This document shows positions 46,614 through 57,866 of a DNA stretch of 64,000 nt, piece after piece. The DNA is from Neobacillus mesonae (GTDB lineage: Bacteria; Bacillota; Bacilli; Paenibacillales; Paenibacillaceae). The notes beneath the pieces are model-generated. The model was not told where the DNA came from. It saw only the letters and a program-made list of their open reading frames with translations, and made no database searches. The translations under genes and the position numbers were made by a program. The DNA is taken from positions 682,001 to 746,000 of the forward strand of contig JAMBOW010000002.1 in the NCBI GenBank assembly GCA_023715865.1, written 5' to 3'. Within the stretch, counting starts at the first letter, position 1; every line of letters begins with the position of its first letter.

Positions 46614-48035
46614 TTACAGGTTATGCACCGCCTCTTTAAAAATGCGTCCACGCTCTTCATAGGAGCTAAACATATCCCAGCTGGCACAAGCAGGAGATAA
46701 CAATACTACATCCCCTGAATTGGCCAGACTAGAAGCTTGTTTGACTGCTTCGACAAGCGCTGCGGCGGCATCCTCCCCATTATCGACAACGCGAACATCC
46801 TTTAATCCGGCAAGCTTCGCAACTTCGGCAATTTTATCTTTCGTCTGACCCAGCAATACGACAGCTTTCACCCTGTCCTGGAATACCTGCAATAAATCCA
46901 TATAGTCTGAGCCGCGGTCAAGCCCCCCTGCGATCAGCACAATCGGCTCTTTGAAAGAGGTTAATGCCATCAGGGTAGCCTTGGCATTAGTCGCTTTGGA
47001 ATTGTTGTAATAGGCTGCACCGTTATAATCACCTACATATTCCAAGCGGTGCTCTACCCCACGGAAAGACGCGAGCGGCGCGGCAAGCGACTCTGGAGCA
47101 GCTCCGGCTGATAGAGCGATGGCACAGGCAGCCAGTGCATTGTCTACGTTAAATCGACCAGGCAGGCCGATTTCGTCCACAGGAATAATTGGATGAATAC
47201 CTCCATCAAAATCACGGTACATTACCATTCTCTTGATGTCATCCTCCACATCCGGTATGTAAGGAGGATCTGCATATACACCGGTCTGCAGTGTTTCTGT
47301 CATCGAAAACGGAAGCAGCGTTGCCTTAATATAAGGCACAAGCTGTCTGCATACTGGATCGTCCCAGTTAATGACGGCTCTGTCCTCCGGTGTTTGATTG
47401 TTAAACAGCTTAGCCTTGGAGGCAATGTAATCCTCCATTCCGCCATGATAATCAAGATGAGTCTCTGAAACGTTCAGCAGACAGCTGACAGCAGGACGAA
47501 AATCGGTCGTTCCCTTCAGCTGAAAGCTGCTGAGCTCCACAACCATAATATCCTTCTCCCCAGCACCCTGCGCAGCCTCGGACAGCGGAGTGCCGATGTT
47601 GCCTGCAACGATTGGAGACAAGCCGGCATGCTCCAGCATAAGGCCGACCCATGTCGTTGTTGTTGTTTTGCCGTTAGATCCCGTTATACCGACGATAGGC
47701 GCTTTGCATATGTGATAGGCAACTTCAACCTCAGTAACGACTTCAATGCCAAGCTCAAGCGCTTTTTGAATCGGAGCGACCTTATAAGGGATACCCGGGT
47801 TTTTTATAAGCAGCTGTACACCTGGATGTATGAGATCATCAGGATGCCCCCCGCATATAACAGAAATTCCCAAAGCCTCCAATTCGGATGCTTCGGGACA
47901 CTGAGCTCTTTCTTTTTGATCGTTAACCGTAACACGAGCACCTGCTTGATGAAGTACTTTTGCCACTTGAACGCCGCTCTTAGCGAGGCCAAGAACAACG
48001 ACGTCCATTCCTTTATAACTCTCTGGATGATTCAT
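46614..48035 (-). CDS. murD: UDP-N-acetylmuramoyl-L-alanine:D-glutamate ligase
   Basis: 473 aa. Adds D-Glu to UDP-MurNAc-L-Ala. N-terminal Rossmann-like domain with VLGLAKSGVQVAKVL, ATP loop GITGSNGKTTTTTW, PLLASFR-type joint and C-terminal domain with IAGGLDRGSDYMDL. Three bases after mraY. Confidence 0.97.
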   Translation of the reverse strand: MNHPESYKGMDVVVLGLAKSGVQVAKVLHQAGARVTVNDQKERAQCPEASELEALGISVICGGHPDDLIHPGVQLLIKNPGIPYKVAPIQKALELGIEVVTEVEVAYHICKAPIVGITGSNGKTTTTTWVGLMLEHAGLSPIVAGNIGTPLSEAAQGAGEKDIMVVELSSFQLKGTTDFRPAVSCLLNVSETHLDYHGGMEDYIASKAKLFNNQTPEDRAVINWDDPVCRQLVPYIKATLLPFSMTETLQTGVYADPPYIPDVEDDIKRMVMYRDFDGGIHPIIPVDEIGLPGRFNVDNALAACAIALSAGAAPESLAAPLASFRGVEHRLEYVGDYNGAAYYNNSKATNAKATLMALTSFKEPIVLIAGGLDRGSDYMDLLQVFQDRVKAVVLLGQTKDKIAEVAKLAGLKDVRVVDNGEDAAAALVEAVKQASSLANSGDVVLLSPACASWDMFSSYEERGRIFKEAVHNL

Positions 48036-48038
48036 GAA

Positions 48039-49007
48039 CTACAACCCCTTGTTGATGTAAAGTCCGAGACCAGCGAGCAGCAGTCCTACGGCCCAAAAAG
48101 TAATAACGACCCGCCATTCAGACCATCCGGACAACTCGAAATGGTGATGAATAGGGCTCATTTTAAATACACGTTTTCCTCTTGTCTTGAAAGACGTCAC
48201 TTGGATGACAACAGACAGCATCTCAATAACAAACACGCCGCCGATAACGAGGAACAGGAGCTCTGTTTTGGTCACAATCGCAATGGCTCCAATTGCACCG
48301 CCGATCGCAAGCGACCCCGTATCTCCCATAAATACCTTAGCCGGGTGGGCGTTATAGACGAGAAATCCGAGCACTGCACCAATCATCGCAGCAGCACATA
48401 CCGCTGCCGGAAGGGAAGTCGCCTGCATTGCTACTATAGCAAAGGCTCCAAAGGCGATCGCACTCACACCGGACAGAAGTCCGTCAAGACCATCCGTGAA
48501 ATTCACAGCATTACTAATCGCAAGCATCATAAGAACAATAAATGGATAATAAAACCATGGTCCCCAGTCGAAAGCCCAGGACGTGCCAGGTATTTCGATT
48601 GCTGTACTATGTCCGTTTTGGATGAGCAAGAAGCACATAATGGCAGCAAATAGAAGCTGACCAAACAGCTTTTGCTTAGCGGTCAGACCCAAGGAGCGTT
48701 TAAATACAATTTTGATGTAGTCATCTAAAAACCCGATTAAACCAAATCCGAGTGTGGCCACGATAAGCACGTAAAAATCTGTATTTTTCTCCGGGGCAAA
48801 TTTCAAAAAAGCCAGAGTAAACGCCAGTACGATCACTACGCCGCCCATTGTTGGCGTTCCAGATTTTTTTAGATGGCTCTTCGGCCCATCTTCTCTGACC
48901 TGCTGTCCGAATTTCATGCGGCGCAGGAGCGGTATTAGAAGCGGCGCTGCAATCACCGCAAGAATGAAAGATACACCGATTGTTAGCAGCATTAATTGAA
49001 AGTCCAT
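48039..49007 (-). CDS. mraY: Phospho-N-acetylmuramoyl-pentapeptide transferase
   Basis: 322 aa with about ten membrane helices. Moves phospho-MurNAc-pentapeptide onto undecaprenyl phosphate to give lipid I. Motifs [29 protein letters not shown] and PIHHHFE are intact. Confidence 0.97.
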   Translation of the reverse strand: MDFQLMLLTIGVSFILAVIAAPLLIPLLRRMKFGQQVREDGPKSHLKKSGTPTMGGVVIVLAFTLAFLKFAPEKNTDFYVLIVATLGFGLIGFLDDYIKIVFKRSLGLTAKQKLFGQLLFAAIMCFLLIQNGHSTAIEIPGTSWAFDWGPWFYYPFIVLMMLAISNAVNFTDGLDGLLSGVSAIAFGAFAIVAMQATSLPAAVCAAAMIGAVLGFLVYNAHPAKVFMGDTGSLAIGGAIGAIAIVTKTELLFLVIGGVFVIEMLSVVIQVTSFKTRGKRVFKMSPIHHHFELSGWSEWRVVITFWAVGLLLAGLGLYINKGL

Positions 49008-49028
49008 GAAAACACCTCTCTAGTAACT

Positions 49029-50432
49029 TCAGATCTGTAATGGTTCATTGATTAGCGCGTTAGCCACTTCTTCCAGCTTCATTCCCCGGGAAGCTTTGAC
49101 AAGAACGACATCCTTAGCCGTTATTGTTTCCTTCAAATGGGCAATTAAAGCGGCCTTGTCTTCAAACGCAAACACCGCATCTTCTGGCATATTGACCAAG
49201 GCGCCTTTAGCAATGTTAGAAGACAAGGAACCATATGTGAATACCAGATCGAGCTTATCCGGTGTCAAATAATGTCCAATCTCTTCATGAAGCTCTCCTT
49301 CTCTTGGTCCAAGCTCCAGCATATCCCCCAAGACAGCAATTTTATGCTCATAGCCGCTCAGACCGCTTAGTGCATCAACAGCCGCCTTCATTGCCGTTGG
49401 ACTGGCATTGTAGGCATCATTCAGCACTGTAATTCCACTTGCTCCTTTTACAACCTCAATACGCATTCCGGTCAGCTTCACTTCTTCAAGGCCCTTCTTC
49501 AGATTTTCCTCAGAAACGCCGTAATGTCTTGCCACTGCGAGCGCAGCAAGCGCATTAACCACATTGTGGTGCCCGATCAGCGGTATCTGTAAAGACTCCT
49601 CACCAGATCGAACCGAAGTAAAGATCATCCCTTCCGCATGGTTCATAATCCCAGTCGGATAATCATTATTCGTATGATTCATGCCAAAGGTAAACCGTCT
49701 AAACTCTTTCGGCTTCTTCGTGGTTGGCTCAGCGAGAACACGGTCAGCTAAGGAATCATCTCCGTTATAGATTAAGAGGCCCTCATTCTTGAGTCCGCTT
49801 ACGATTTCAAGCTTGGCACGAGCGATTTCCTCTCTAGATCCAAGCTGCAGAAGATGAGCTTCTCCAATGTTCGTAATAACCGCAACATCCGGACAAGCAA
49901 TTTCCGCTAATCGTTCGATTTCATGCCGGCCGCTCATTCCCATTTCCAAAATGGCAATCTGTGTATCCTCAGGCATATCCAATATAGTTAAAGGCAGACC
50001 GATATGGTTATTGAAATTGCCTTGAGTCTTATGCACCTTAAATGTAGTGGATAACAGAGAATACACCATATCCTTCGTCGTGGTCTTGCCATTGCTGCCT
50101 GTAATCGCAACTACGGATGCCCCGCTTTCCCTGAGGTAAGCTGCAGACAGCTCCTGAATAGCATGAAGCGTATCCTCTACCTCAATGACCGGTCCTTCCG
50201 GAGGTGTGCCATGATCTTTTTGCCACAAAGTGCATGCTGCACCGGCAGCCAAGCATTCGGCAGCATATTCATGTCCATCAAAACGCTCACCTGTCAGCGG
50301 GACGAATAGTCGTCCTGCTGCAGGCTTGCGGGAATCGGTATACACACCTGTTATTATTTGTTCGCTGTCTGTATCTCTCAAGAGTGTGCCGCCGCACATC
50401 TTTGAAATTTCACCTAACGTTCTTTTTATCAC
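49029..50432 (-). CDS. murF: UDP-MurNAc-tripeptide:D-Ala-D-Ala ligase
   Basis: 467 aa. Final cytoplasmic step of the pentapeptide. ATP loop AITGSNGKTTTKDMVYS, EMGMSGRHEIERLAEIACPD, NDAYNASPTAMKAAVDAL. GTG start overlaps the murE stop by four bases (GTGA), showing coupling. Confidence 0.97.
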   Translation of the reverse strand: MIKRTLGEISKMCGGTLLRDTDSEQIITGVYTDSRKPAAGRLFVPLTGERFDGHEYAAECLAAGAACTLWQKDHGTPPEGPVIEVEDTLHAIQELSAAYLRESGASVVAITGSNGKTTTKDMVYSLLSTTFKVHKTQGNFNNHIGLPLTILDMPEDTQIAILEMGMSGRHEIERLAEIACPDVAVITNIGEAHLLQLGSREEIARAKLEIVSGLKNEGLLIYNGDDSLADRVLAEPTTKKPKEFRRFTFGMNHTNNDYPTGIMNHAEGMIFTSVRSGEESLQIPLIGHHNVVNALAALAVARHYGVSEENLKKGLEEVKLTGMRIEVVKGASGITVLNDAYNASPTAMKAAVDALSGLSGYEHKIAVLGDMLELGPREGELHEEIGHYLTPDKLDLVFTYGSLSSNIAKGALVNMPEDAVFAFEDKAALIAHLKETITAKDVVLVKASRGMKLEEVANALINEPLQI

Positions 50433-51916
50433 TTTGCTATGCCCCTTATCGCTTCTTTAGCCACCAAACGATCGTCAAAATCTGTTTTGGTTGTGCCTAG
50501 AATTTGATACGTCTCGTGACCTTTACCCGCAATCAATACTACATCGCCAGGGCTTGCCTGCTCAATAGCACGATGAATGGCAGCCTTTCGATCAACAATA
50601 AGCTCGTATTTCTCAGGCGCGACTCCATCTTCAAGAAGACCCTGCTTGATATCCTCCAGAATGGCATCCGGATTCTCTGTACGAGGATTGTCTGAGGTAA
50701 CATATACTTTATCGCTGTATTTTGCAGCAATCTGTCCCATAATCGGACGTTTCGTTCTGTCACGGTCACCGCCGCAGCCAAATACACAAAGCACTCTTTT
50801 CTCAGCGAATTCATTTACCGTACGAAGCACGTTTTCAAGTCCATCCGGTGTATGTGCATAGTCCACAATAACAGCAAAATCTTGACCTCCGTCAACGGCC
50901 TCAACCCGTCCGTCAACACCAGGAATTGACTCAAGGCTGTGTTTGATCGCTTCAAGGGAGATGCCTTCCAAAAGAGCCGCTGTAAGCGCAGCAAGTGCAT
51001 TATAGACGTTAAACTTGCCAACCATCCGCAGCTGAATATCCGTGCTGCCTTTAAACGTGTCCACATGGAAGGAAGTCCCTTTAGCAGTAATCTTGATTTG
51101 GGACGCTTTAATGTCAGCATCTGTATCAATACCGTATGTCACAACTTCGGCAGCTGTAATTGCTGTGAAATATGCGGTTGCCTCATCGTCGCTGTTAAGA
51201 ACAGCATACTTACGCTTTGACTGCTCCTGTGCATATCCGTTGCCCAGCCGTGCAAACAAAAGTCCCTTCGCATTTCGGTACTGCTCCATGGTGAGGTGAT
51301 AATCCAAGTGATCCTGTGTGAGGTTAGTAAATACCGCAGTGCGGAAATCAGTTCCTTTCACACGGCCTTGCTCCAGAGCGTGAGAGGATACTTCCATCAC
51401 ACAGTTACGGACCCCTGCTCCCACCATTTGATGAAGGCTTCGCTGAAGGTCAAGCGCTTCCGGCGTCGTACCTGACATCGGGAAATTCTTGCCTGCATAG
51501 CGCATTTCTATTGTGCCGATGATACCCGTGCTTTGGTCTGCATCATTTAAAATTTGCTCGATCAGATACGTTGTTGTTGTCTTGCCATTCGTACCCGTTA
51601 CGCCAATCATATTCAACTTCTGGCTTGGGGATTCGAAATAATGGTCAGAGAAGACAGCCATCGCTAGACGACTGCTGCTCACAATAATTTGAGGAACATC
51701 CACATCAAGCTTACGTTCCACGACAAGCGCCGCAGCCCCTTGATCCACGGCTATTTGGGCATAATCATGACCATCAACCGTATGACCTGGAAGACAAATA
51801 AATAAGTCCCCTCTGCTGACTTGTCTTGAGTCCGTCTGTATTCCTGTGATTTCCGTATCCCCGCTGCCTGCAATGTTACTTGTTGCCAGCAAGGAAGCAA
51901 ATTGTTCTAAGCGCAC
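50429..51916 (-). CDS. murE: UDP-MurNAc-tripeptide synthetase (meso-DAP adding)
   Basis: 495 aa. Adds meso-diaminopimelate. ATP loop GVTGTNGKTTTTYLIE; the DNPRTENPDAI motif is the meso-DAP rather than lysine specificity box, in keeping with the dapL gene in this window. GTG start after GAAGGA. Confidence 0.97.
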   Translation of the reverse strand: MRLEQFASLLATSNIAGSGDTEITGIQTDSRQVSRGDLFICLPGHTVDGHDYAQIAVDQGAAALVVERKLDVDVPQIIVSSSRLAMAVFSDHYFESPSQKLNMIGVTGTNGKTTTTYLIEQILNDADQSTGIIGTIEMRYAGKNFPMSGTTPEALDLQRSLHQMVGAGVRNCVMEVSSHALEQGRVKGTDFRTAVFTNLTQDHLDYHLTMEQYRNAKGLLFARLGNGYAQEQSKRKYAVLNSDDEATAYFTAITAAEVVTYGIDTDADIKASQIKITAKGTSFHVDTFKGSTDIQLRMVGKFNVYNALAALTAALLEGISLEAIKHSLESIPGVDGRVEAVDGGQDFAVIVDYAHTPDGLENVLRTVNEFAEKRVLCVFGCGGDRDRTKRPIMGQIAAKYSDKVYVTSDNPRTENPDAILEDIKQGLLEDGVAPEKYELIVDRKAAIHRAIEQASPGDVVLIAGKGHETYQILGTTKTDFDDRLVAKEAIRGIAK

Positions 51917-52008
51917 ATCTATTCCTTCTTTCCATAAAATAAAACGTCATCCTTCCCTATTGTATCCGTTACTTAGCATTATGGTCCATAGGATACCTAG
52001 TAAAAACA

Positions 52009-53991
52009 TCAAGGCGAGTCTTTTTCACTGCCGGTCGATGTATTTGTTCCATGCTCATGAGCATCATCCGGATGACTTCCCATATAGATTCGAATCGTGG
52101 AGCCTTGCTCAACCCGGGCTCCCGGTTTTGGCGCCTGACTGATGACTGTATTTCCTGACCCCGATTTCACCAGCATAAAGTTCATGTTTAGATCTTCATA
52201 AAGATCCTGTACTGTTGCACCCGTAAGATCAGGAACGGTTACAATCGGCGTTTCACCGTACTTATATTTTTTCGCAATCTGATCCTTCCGAGGAGGGACC
52301 TGCAGATAATGTAATGAATCCTCTAATATGTTCTGTACGATTGGAGCCGCAACAACGCCCCCGAATTGAATTCCCTTCGGATTGTCCACGGCGGTATACA
52401 CAACGATTTGCGGATCATCCGCAGGAGCAAATCCGATAAAGGAGACGATATGTTCTGTCGTTGAGTAGCGGCCGTTTATTACCTTTTGCGCAGTACCTGT
52501 CTTGCCGCCTACCCGATAGCCGTCAATAAAAGCCGGACGTCCGGTTCCATTCGCAACGACACTTTCCAGGGCTTCCCGTACCTGCTTCGAGGTTTCCTCC
52601 GATATCACCTGTTTTACAAGCTCCGGCTGCTTCTCTTCGACAACCTCTCCGGTCACCGGATCAACCCATGCCTTAGCGACAAACGGTTTATACAATTTCC
52701 CGCCGTTAATCGCTGCCGAAACGGCCGTAACCTGCTGAATAGGTGTAACCGACACCCCTTGACCAAAGGCGGTTGTAGCAAGCTCGACTGGTCCAACTTG
52801 GGATAGTTTGAAAAGTATTCCTGAAGCCTCACCGCTCAGGTCAATCCCCGTCTTTGCACCAAAACCGAAGTTCTTAATATACTCGAAAAGTGTCTCTTTG
52901 CCAAGTTTGTTGCCTAAAGCGACAAAACCCGGATTACAGGAGTTTTCCACAACCTGTAAAAAGCTTTGACTGCCGTGTCCACCCTTTTTCCAGCACCGAA
53001 GACGGGCGCCGCCAACTTCAACGTAGCCTGGATCAAAGAAATGATCATTGACGAGATCCACCTTTTTCTCTTCCAGCGCAGCAGCCAGTGTAATGATTTT
53101 GAAGGTAGATCCTGGTTCATAGGTCATCCATACTGGTAAATTGCGGTTATAAATTTCCGAAGGATAATCCTGATAGTTGCCCGGCTCATAGCTTGGACGG
53201 CTCGACATCCCGAGAATTTCACCTGTCTTTGGATTCATTGCGATAGCAAGAGCCGAATTGGCTTCAAATTTGACCATCGCCTGATCAAGCTCCCGCTCGA
53301 TGATCGATTGGATCGGCTGATCAATGGTCAACTGAAGGTTCAGCCCGTCCTTCGGCTCTACATATTCATCCGACGAACCAGGCATCAGCCGGCCCGCTGC
53401 ATCAGACAAATACTCAATTCCCCCGCCGATGCCCTTCAGGTTATCATCATACTTCTTCTCAATACCGGTTAAGCCCTGATTATCGATCCCTGTAAAGCCA
53501 AGAATATGTGCCGCCAAATCTCCATAAGGATAAAACCTTTTATTGTCCTCAGCAACAACAATGCCCGGAAGCTCCAAATCACGAATTTCCTGTGCTTTCT
53601 CCATCGTAATTTTTCGGCCCCCGGGCTTTATCTCGACTATTCGTTCGGTCTTGGAAATAATGCCGAGCACTTTTTCCTGCGTCATCCCAAGAAGCGGAGC
53701 TAGAGATTCAGCCGTTTTTTGCTTGTCCTTCACCTGGACCGGAATAGCCATTACGGTCGGTGAGGTAATATTGTAAGCAAGTGCTGTTCCGTTGCGGTCA
53801 AGAATTTCACCCCGTTTGGCGGTATACGGAATCTGCCTCCGCCACAAGTTCTCTGCTTCATCTGCCAGTTCAGGTCCCTTGGCAAGCTGTACATAAGCTA
53901 GGCGAATAACCAGTGCCGCAAATAGAATAACCAGTATCAGCATGCACCACAGCAAGCGGCGGCGAAGCGTCACGCTGGATACCTTGGCCAT
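52009..53991 (-). CDS. spoVD: Class B penicillin-binding protein SpoVD
   Basis: 660 aa. Membrane helix (about 15-35), PBP dimerisation domain (about 55-220), transpeptidase domain with YEPGSTFKIITLAA (active Ser), a VENSCN motif and GGKTGTAQK, then one PASTA domain (about 585-640, VPDLTGATVQDLYEDLNMNF). SpoVD is needed for spore cortex; it pairs with SpoVE. ATG six bases after GGGGGAG is used. Distinguished from the neighbour by its single PASTA domain. Confidence 0.9.
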   Translation of the reverse strand: MAKVSSVTLRRRLLWCMLILVILFAALVIRLAYVQLAKGPELADEAENLWRRQIPYTAKRGEILDRNGTALAYNITSPTVMAIPVQVKDKQKTAESLAPLLGMTQEKVLGIISKTERIVEIKPGGRKITMEKAQEIRDLELPGIVVAEDNKRFYPYGDLAAHILGFTGIDNQGLTGIEKKYDDNLKGIGGGIEYLSDAAGRLMPGSSDEYVEPKDGLNLQLTIDQPIQSIIERELDQAMVKFEANSALAIAMNPKTGEILGMSSRPSYEPGNYQDYPSEIYNRNLPVWMTYEPGSTFKIITLAAALEEKKVDLVNDHFFDPGYVEVGGARLRCWKKGGHGSQSFLQVVENSCNPGFVALGNKLGKETLFEYIKNFGFGAKTGIDLSGEASGILFKLSQVGPVELATTAFGQGVSVTPIQQVTAVSAAINGGKLYKPFVAKAWVDPVTGEVVEEKQPELVKQVISEETSKQVREALESVVANGTGRPAFIDGYRVGGKTGTAQKVINGRYSTTEHIVSFIGFAPADDPQIVVYTAVDNPKGIQFGGVVAAPIVQNILEDSLHYLQVPPRKDQIAKKYKYGETPIVTVPDLTGATVQDLYEDLNMNFMLVKSGSGNTVISQAPKPGARVEQGSTIRIYMGSHPDDAHEHGTNTSTGSEKDSP

Positions 53992-54122
53992 ATGCATCTC
54001 CCCCTACTTGTCTTTCATATTCACAATGAACATGCTTAATCATGAATATTCAGGACAACCAGGGAATAGAACAAGCTGTCAATGTTAAACTCTATTCAGC
54101 AACACATACTTCCGGTTTTCTC

Positions 54123-56414
54123 TCACTCGCCTGTGTCAACGCTCGTATCCGGTTCCTGGGATGTTTCTTTCTCCGTATCAGCGCCCACGTCTGATGCTGT
54201 ATCTGCCGATTCCTCAGCTTCTCCTTCAGCATCAGCGCCCTCTCCATCCTCTACTACACCAGTAGCAGCTTCTTTAGCTGTCTGCAGGCTCAGTACAGCT
54301 GTACGCTGTTCTCCTGACACTTCTACCTTCTGACTTGTAACATAGCCCTCACCCTCAACTCTGACGCCCACTTTCAAGAGTGTTAATACTTCAAGAGCAT
54401 CGCGCAGAGATTCTCCTGTTAAGTCAGGAATTTCCATAGTGTCACTTTCTTCTGTCAGCAAATAAATACGCTGCCCTTCTGACATTTCAGCTTCTGCTTT
54501 TGGATACTGCTGTATTACCTTGCTCCCTTTGCCCAAAGTTTCGTATGCGATTCCTTGGTCAAGCAGCAGAGTACGTGCATCCTTCCCTGATTTTCCAACC
54601 AGGTCAGGCGCCTTTCTTCGAACAACATTCTCCGATTTTGAAGTTTCTTCATTGGAAACTGTATCTTTCGGAATACCCAAATAAGTGAGGGATTTCGACA
54701 TGATCTCTTTAAATACAGGTGCTGCACCCGAACCTCCGCCCAGATTTGGATCATTAGGCTCATCAATCATAACCAGCATTGCAATTTTAGGATTGTCTAC
54801 CGGTGCATAACCGATAAATGATACAACTGACTTGGTATGATCGTATTCCCCGTTAATATATTTGATGGCTGTCCCTGTCTTACCGGCTACACGATAACCA
54901 TCAATATAGGCATAACGGCCTGATCCATGATCCTGGTCGGCAACGACCTGTTCCAAATAGCTGCCCACTGTTCTAGCTGTTTCAGCAGATATAACCTGGC
55001 GTATTTCCTTGGGTTGGATGGTCTCCACTTCTCCGCTGTTTGGATCTGATATCTCTTTCACTAGATGCGGCTCAAGAAGCTTTCCTCCATTGGCAATGGC
55101 TGAGACAGCAGCGACCTGTTGAATTGGTGTCACCTGTACGAGACCGTGCCCGTAAGAAGCAGCTGCAATATCAGCAGCATATGTTAGTTGCCGAATCGGT
55201 GAAGCCGACTCACTAGGAAGATCAATGCCCGTCTTGACGCCAAATCCGAATTTGTCAATATAACTGCGAAGCTTCTCGCCTCCCAGCATATTGTAGCCAA
55301 GATTAACAAAGGCAACGTTACTGGACCGTTTGACGCCCTCCAGGTAAGTAATGGTTCCCCAATTACGACTAACATCGCTGATGGTTCTTCCGCCTACTCT
55401 TATGCTTCCTGATTCGAAATATGCATTAGGATTAAACAGTTTCTCCTCTACTGCCCCGGCGAGCGTTACAATTTTAAACGTCGATCCAGGCTCGTAAATG
55501 GACTGTATAGCATGATTGTAAAAATTCTTCGTATCTGACTCCCAATAAGAATTTGGATTATAATTCGGCAGGTTCGCCATGCCCAAAATTTCCATCGTAT
55601 TCGGATCAGCCGCAATGACGGTCATACTGATTGGTTTATATTTGTCATAGGTTGTCTTCATCGCTTCCTCGATGTAGTACTGAATCGTATCATCGATCGT
55701 AAGCTTTAATTTCTTGCCGTTCTGCGCTGGGGTATAGCTGGTATTCGAGTTCGTGAGCTCAAGCCCTTTACCATCCTTCTGATAAAGCATTTTCCCATCC
55801 GTCCCTCTCAGCTGCTCATCATAATAGAGCTCCAACCCGTAAACCGGATCTCCCTCTTTATTTAAGTAACCAAGCACATGGGAAGCAAGATTGTTCTCAG
55901 GATAGAAGCGCTTGGACTCATCCATCAGCACGACGGCGTTCTTCGCTCCATACTCTTCGTCAAGTTCCTCACGGAAGTCATCAATCTGGTCTTTAAGCTC
56001 CTGATCGATCTTGTAGCCTTCACTGCGTACTTCCCTATGAGGGCGGTAGCTACCGTTTTCCCTCTTGGAAGTGACATCCTCCCTGAGACCTGCCTCATCC
56101 TTACCAAGCAGCTCATTTAGTCTCTTGACAACGACATCCTCTATTTCCTTCTCATGTATAAGTTCAGGATTTACCGCTACCGTATATGCAGGCGCATCCG
56201 TGGCAAGTACGTTGCCGTTACGGTCCGTAATTGTCCCCCTCTTCGCTGGAATTACCTTTGAATTTTCTATCAAATTAGCAGCGTAGTCCTGCCAAAAGCC
56301 CGCATTGACTACTTGAATCCAAAAGACTCTGCCCATAAGTACAAGAAAAAAGAGGGTGATGATCCCTCCAATGAGTAATGTGCGAAGTTTTATTCTTTTA
56401 CTGATCTTCCCCAT
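54123..56414 (-). CDS. pbpB: Class B penicillin-binding protein 2B-like septal transpeptidase
   Basis: 763 aa. Membrane helix (about 13-32), dimerisation domain with AKRGTITDRNGNVLA, transpeptidase domain with YEPGSTFKIVTLAG (active Ser), KRSSNVAFVN and AGKTGTAIK, then two PASTA domains (about 595-710) and an acidic low-complexity tail. It is the division transpeptidase of the divisome, next to ftsL. The start ATG has GAGG nine bases upstream. Confidence 0.9.
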   Translation of the reverse strand: MGKISKRIKLRTLLIGGIITLFFLVLMGRVFWIQVVNAGFWQDYAANLIENSKVIPAKRGTITDRNGNVLATDAPAYTVAVNPELIHEKEIEDVVVKRLNELLGKDEAGLREDVTSKRENGSYRPHREVRSEGYKIDQELKDQIDDFREELDEEYGAKNAVVLMDESKRFYPENNLASHVLGYLNKEGDPVYGLELYYDEQLRGTDGKMLYQKDGKGLELTNSNTSYTPAQNGKKLKLTIDDTIQYYIEEAMKTTYDKYKPISMTVIAADPNTMEILGMANLPNYNPNSYWESDTKNFYNHAIQSIYEPGSTFKIVTLAGAVEEKLFNPNAYFESGSIRVGGRTISDVSRNWGTITYLEGVKRSSNVAFVNLGYNMLGGEKLRSYIDKFGFGVKTGIDLPSESASPIRQLTYAADIAAASYGHGLVQVTPIQQVAAVSAIANGGKLLEPHLVKEISDPNSGEVETIQPKEIRQVISAETARTVGSYLEQVVADQDHGSGRYAYIDGYRVAGKTGTAIKYINGEYDHTKSVVSFIGYAPVDNPKIAMLVMIDEPNDPNLGGGSGAAPVFKEIMSKSLTYLGIPKDTVSNEETSKSENVVRRKAPDLVGKSGKDARTLLLDQGIAYETLGKGSKVIQQYPKAEAEMSEGQRIYLLTEESDTMEIPDLTGESLRDALEVLTLLKVGVRVEGEGYVTSQKVEVSGEQRTAVLSLQTAKEAATGVVEDGEGADAEGEAEESADTASDVGADTEKETSQEPDTSVDTGE

Positions 56415-56437
56415 AGTCCAAAACCTCACATTTCTTC

Positions 56438-56860
56438 TTACTTGCCGTCTGAGGCTTCTTGGTCGGCTGAAGTTGAGCTCACGTTCGTTCTTGGAACTCG
56501 AATTACTTCACGATCGGAATTCTGCTCAACGTAACCCAGCTCTCTAGCTTTGGCTACAATTTCGTTCTCCAGCTTCTCCTTCTGAACATCCAGCACGGCA
56601 ATTTCTTTGTTAGCTGTCACCGTTTTTTGTTCGACTGACTGTGTCTGCTTGTTGAGGTCATAGATGTTCACATATCTGCCAACCATAATACTGACAACAA
56701 CTACACACACGACTACTGTTATCAGATACAAGAGCTTCTCTCTTGCAGGCAGACCGGTTCTGCGGGTAACGACCTTGGTCGTCTCCGTATAGCGCTTGGG
56801 CTGTGCTTGCTGTTCCTGTACCCTCTCTTTTACTGCCAGATTGCCACGTGTATAGGCCAT
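56438..56860 (-). CDS. ftsL: FtsL-like division protein
   Basis: 140 aa. Basic N terminus (1-43), one membrane helix (about 45-63: LLYLITVVVCVVVVSIMVG), then a coiled coil of about 60 residues and a short polar tail. This is the layout of FtsL, which is poorly conserved in sequence and is recognised mainly by position between rsmH and the PBP. AAGGAG before the ATG. Confidence 0.85.
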   Translation of the reverse strand: MAYTRGNLAVKERVQEQQAQPKRYTETTKVVTRRTGLPAREKLLYLITVVVCVVVVSIMVGRYVNIYDLNKQTQSVEQKTVTANKEIAVLDVQKEKLENEIVAKARELGYVEQNSDREVIRVPRTNVSSTSADQEASDGK

Positions 56861-56888
56861 ATTTCGACTCTCCTTACGTCTCTTTAAG

Positions 56889-57839
56889 TTACAATTTCTC
56901 CGCTACACGCAGCTTTGCTGAACGCGCTCTGGGGTTCTGCGCAAGTTCCGCCTCGCTCGGTACAATCGGCTTTCGATTCACGAGCTTAAGCGTTCCTTTA
57001 CCGCCGCATACACATAACGGGAAGTCAGGGGGGCATGTACATTTTTCCAAATAACTGCTAAAAATTTGTTTACATATCCTGTCTTCCAGGGAATGAAACG
57101 TAATGACAGATACTCTGCCACCTGGTTTCAAGCAGCGTACTGCTTGATGCAAAGCTTCCTCAAATGCGCCGAGCTCATCATTCACGGCGATTCGTAAGGC
57201 TTGAAAGCTACGTTTGGCAGGATGTCCTCCCGTTCTTCTGGCAGCTGCTGGAATCCCTTCTTTAATGATATCGACCAATTCGCCTGTAGTTTCAATAGCT
57301 GCCGTTTCCCTTTTTTCAACAATTAACCTTGCGATCCGTCTTGAAAACTTCTCTTCGCCATAAACATACAAAATTCGAGCAATTTCTTCTGCAGTCCATT
57401 CGTTCACAATGTCTCTTGCTGTCAAATCACCGGATTGGTCCATTCGCATATCCAGCGGCGCATCGTGATTGTAGCTGAATCCTCGTTCTCCTTCATCAAA
57501 CTGGGGAGAAGAAACTCCGAGATCATACAGGATGCCGTCAACTTGGGGAATCCCGTCCGTCATCGGTACCTCTTGCTCACTTAACACATCGGTAATGTCA
57601 CGGAAATTGGTTTTGACTAATGTAACCTTAGATCCAAATTCTTGAAGCTTATCTTTTGCGTTCTGCAGTGCCCAGTCATCCTGATCAAATGCGATCAGAC
57701 GTCCCCCAGGTCCCAGTCGTGAGGCAATTAGCGAGCTGTGTCCTGCCCCGCCTAATGTGCAGTCCACGTAAATCCCGTCCTGCTTGATGTTTAGGCCTTC
57801 GGTTGCTTCTTCTTTGAGTACGGTAATGTGGTGAAACAC
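56889..57839 (-). CDS. rsmH: 16S rRNA m4C1402 methyltransferase
   Basis: 316 aa. SAM-dependent N4-methylation of C1402 in 16S r[17 protein letters not shown] start, SAM site [51 protein letters not shown] start eight bases after GGAGG. Confidence 0.97.
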   Translation of the reverse strand: MFHHITVLKEEATEGLNIKQDGIYVDCTLGGAGHSSLIASRLGPGGRLIAFDQDDWALQNAKDKLQEFGSKVTLVKTNFRDITDVLSEQEVPMTDGIPQVDGILYDLGVSSPQFDEGERGFSYNHDAPLDMRMDQSGDLTARDIVNEWTAEEIARILYVYGEEKFSRRIARLIVEKRETAAIETTGELVDIIKEGIPAAARRTGGHPAKRSFQALRIAVNDELGAFEEALHQAVRCLKPGGRVSVITFHSLEDRICKQIFSSYLEKCTCPPDFPLCVCGGKGTLKLVNRKPIVPSEAELAQNPRARSAKLRVAEKL

Positions 57840-57866
57840 TTGATTGTCCTCCAGACATAGTTGTAA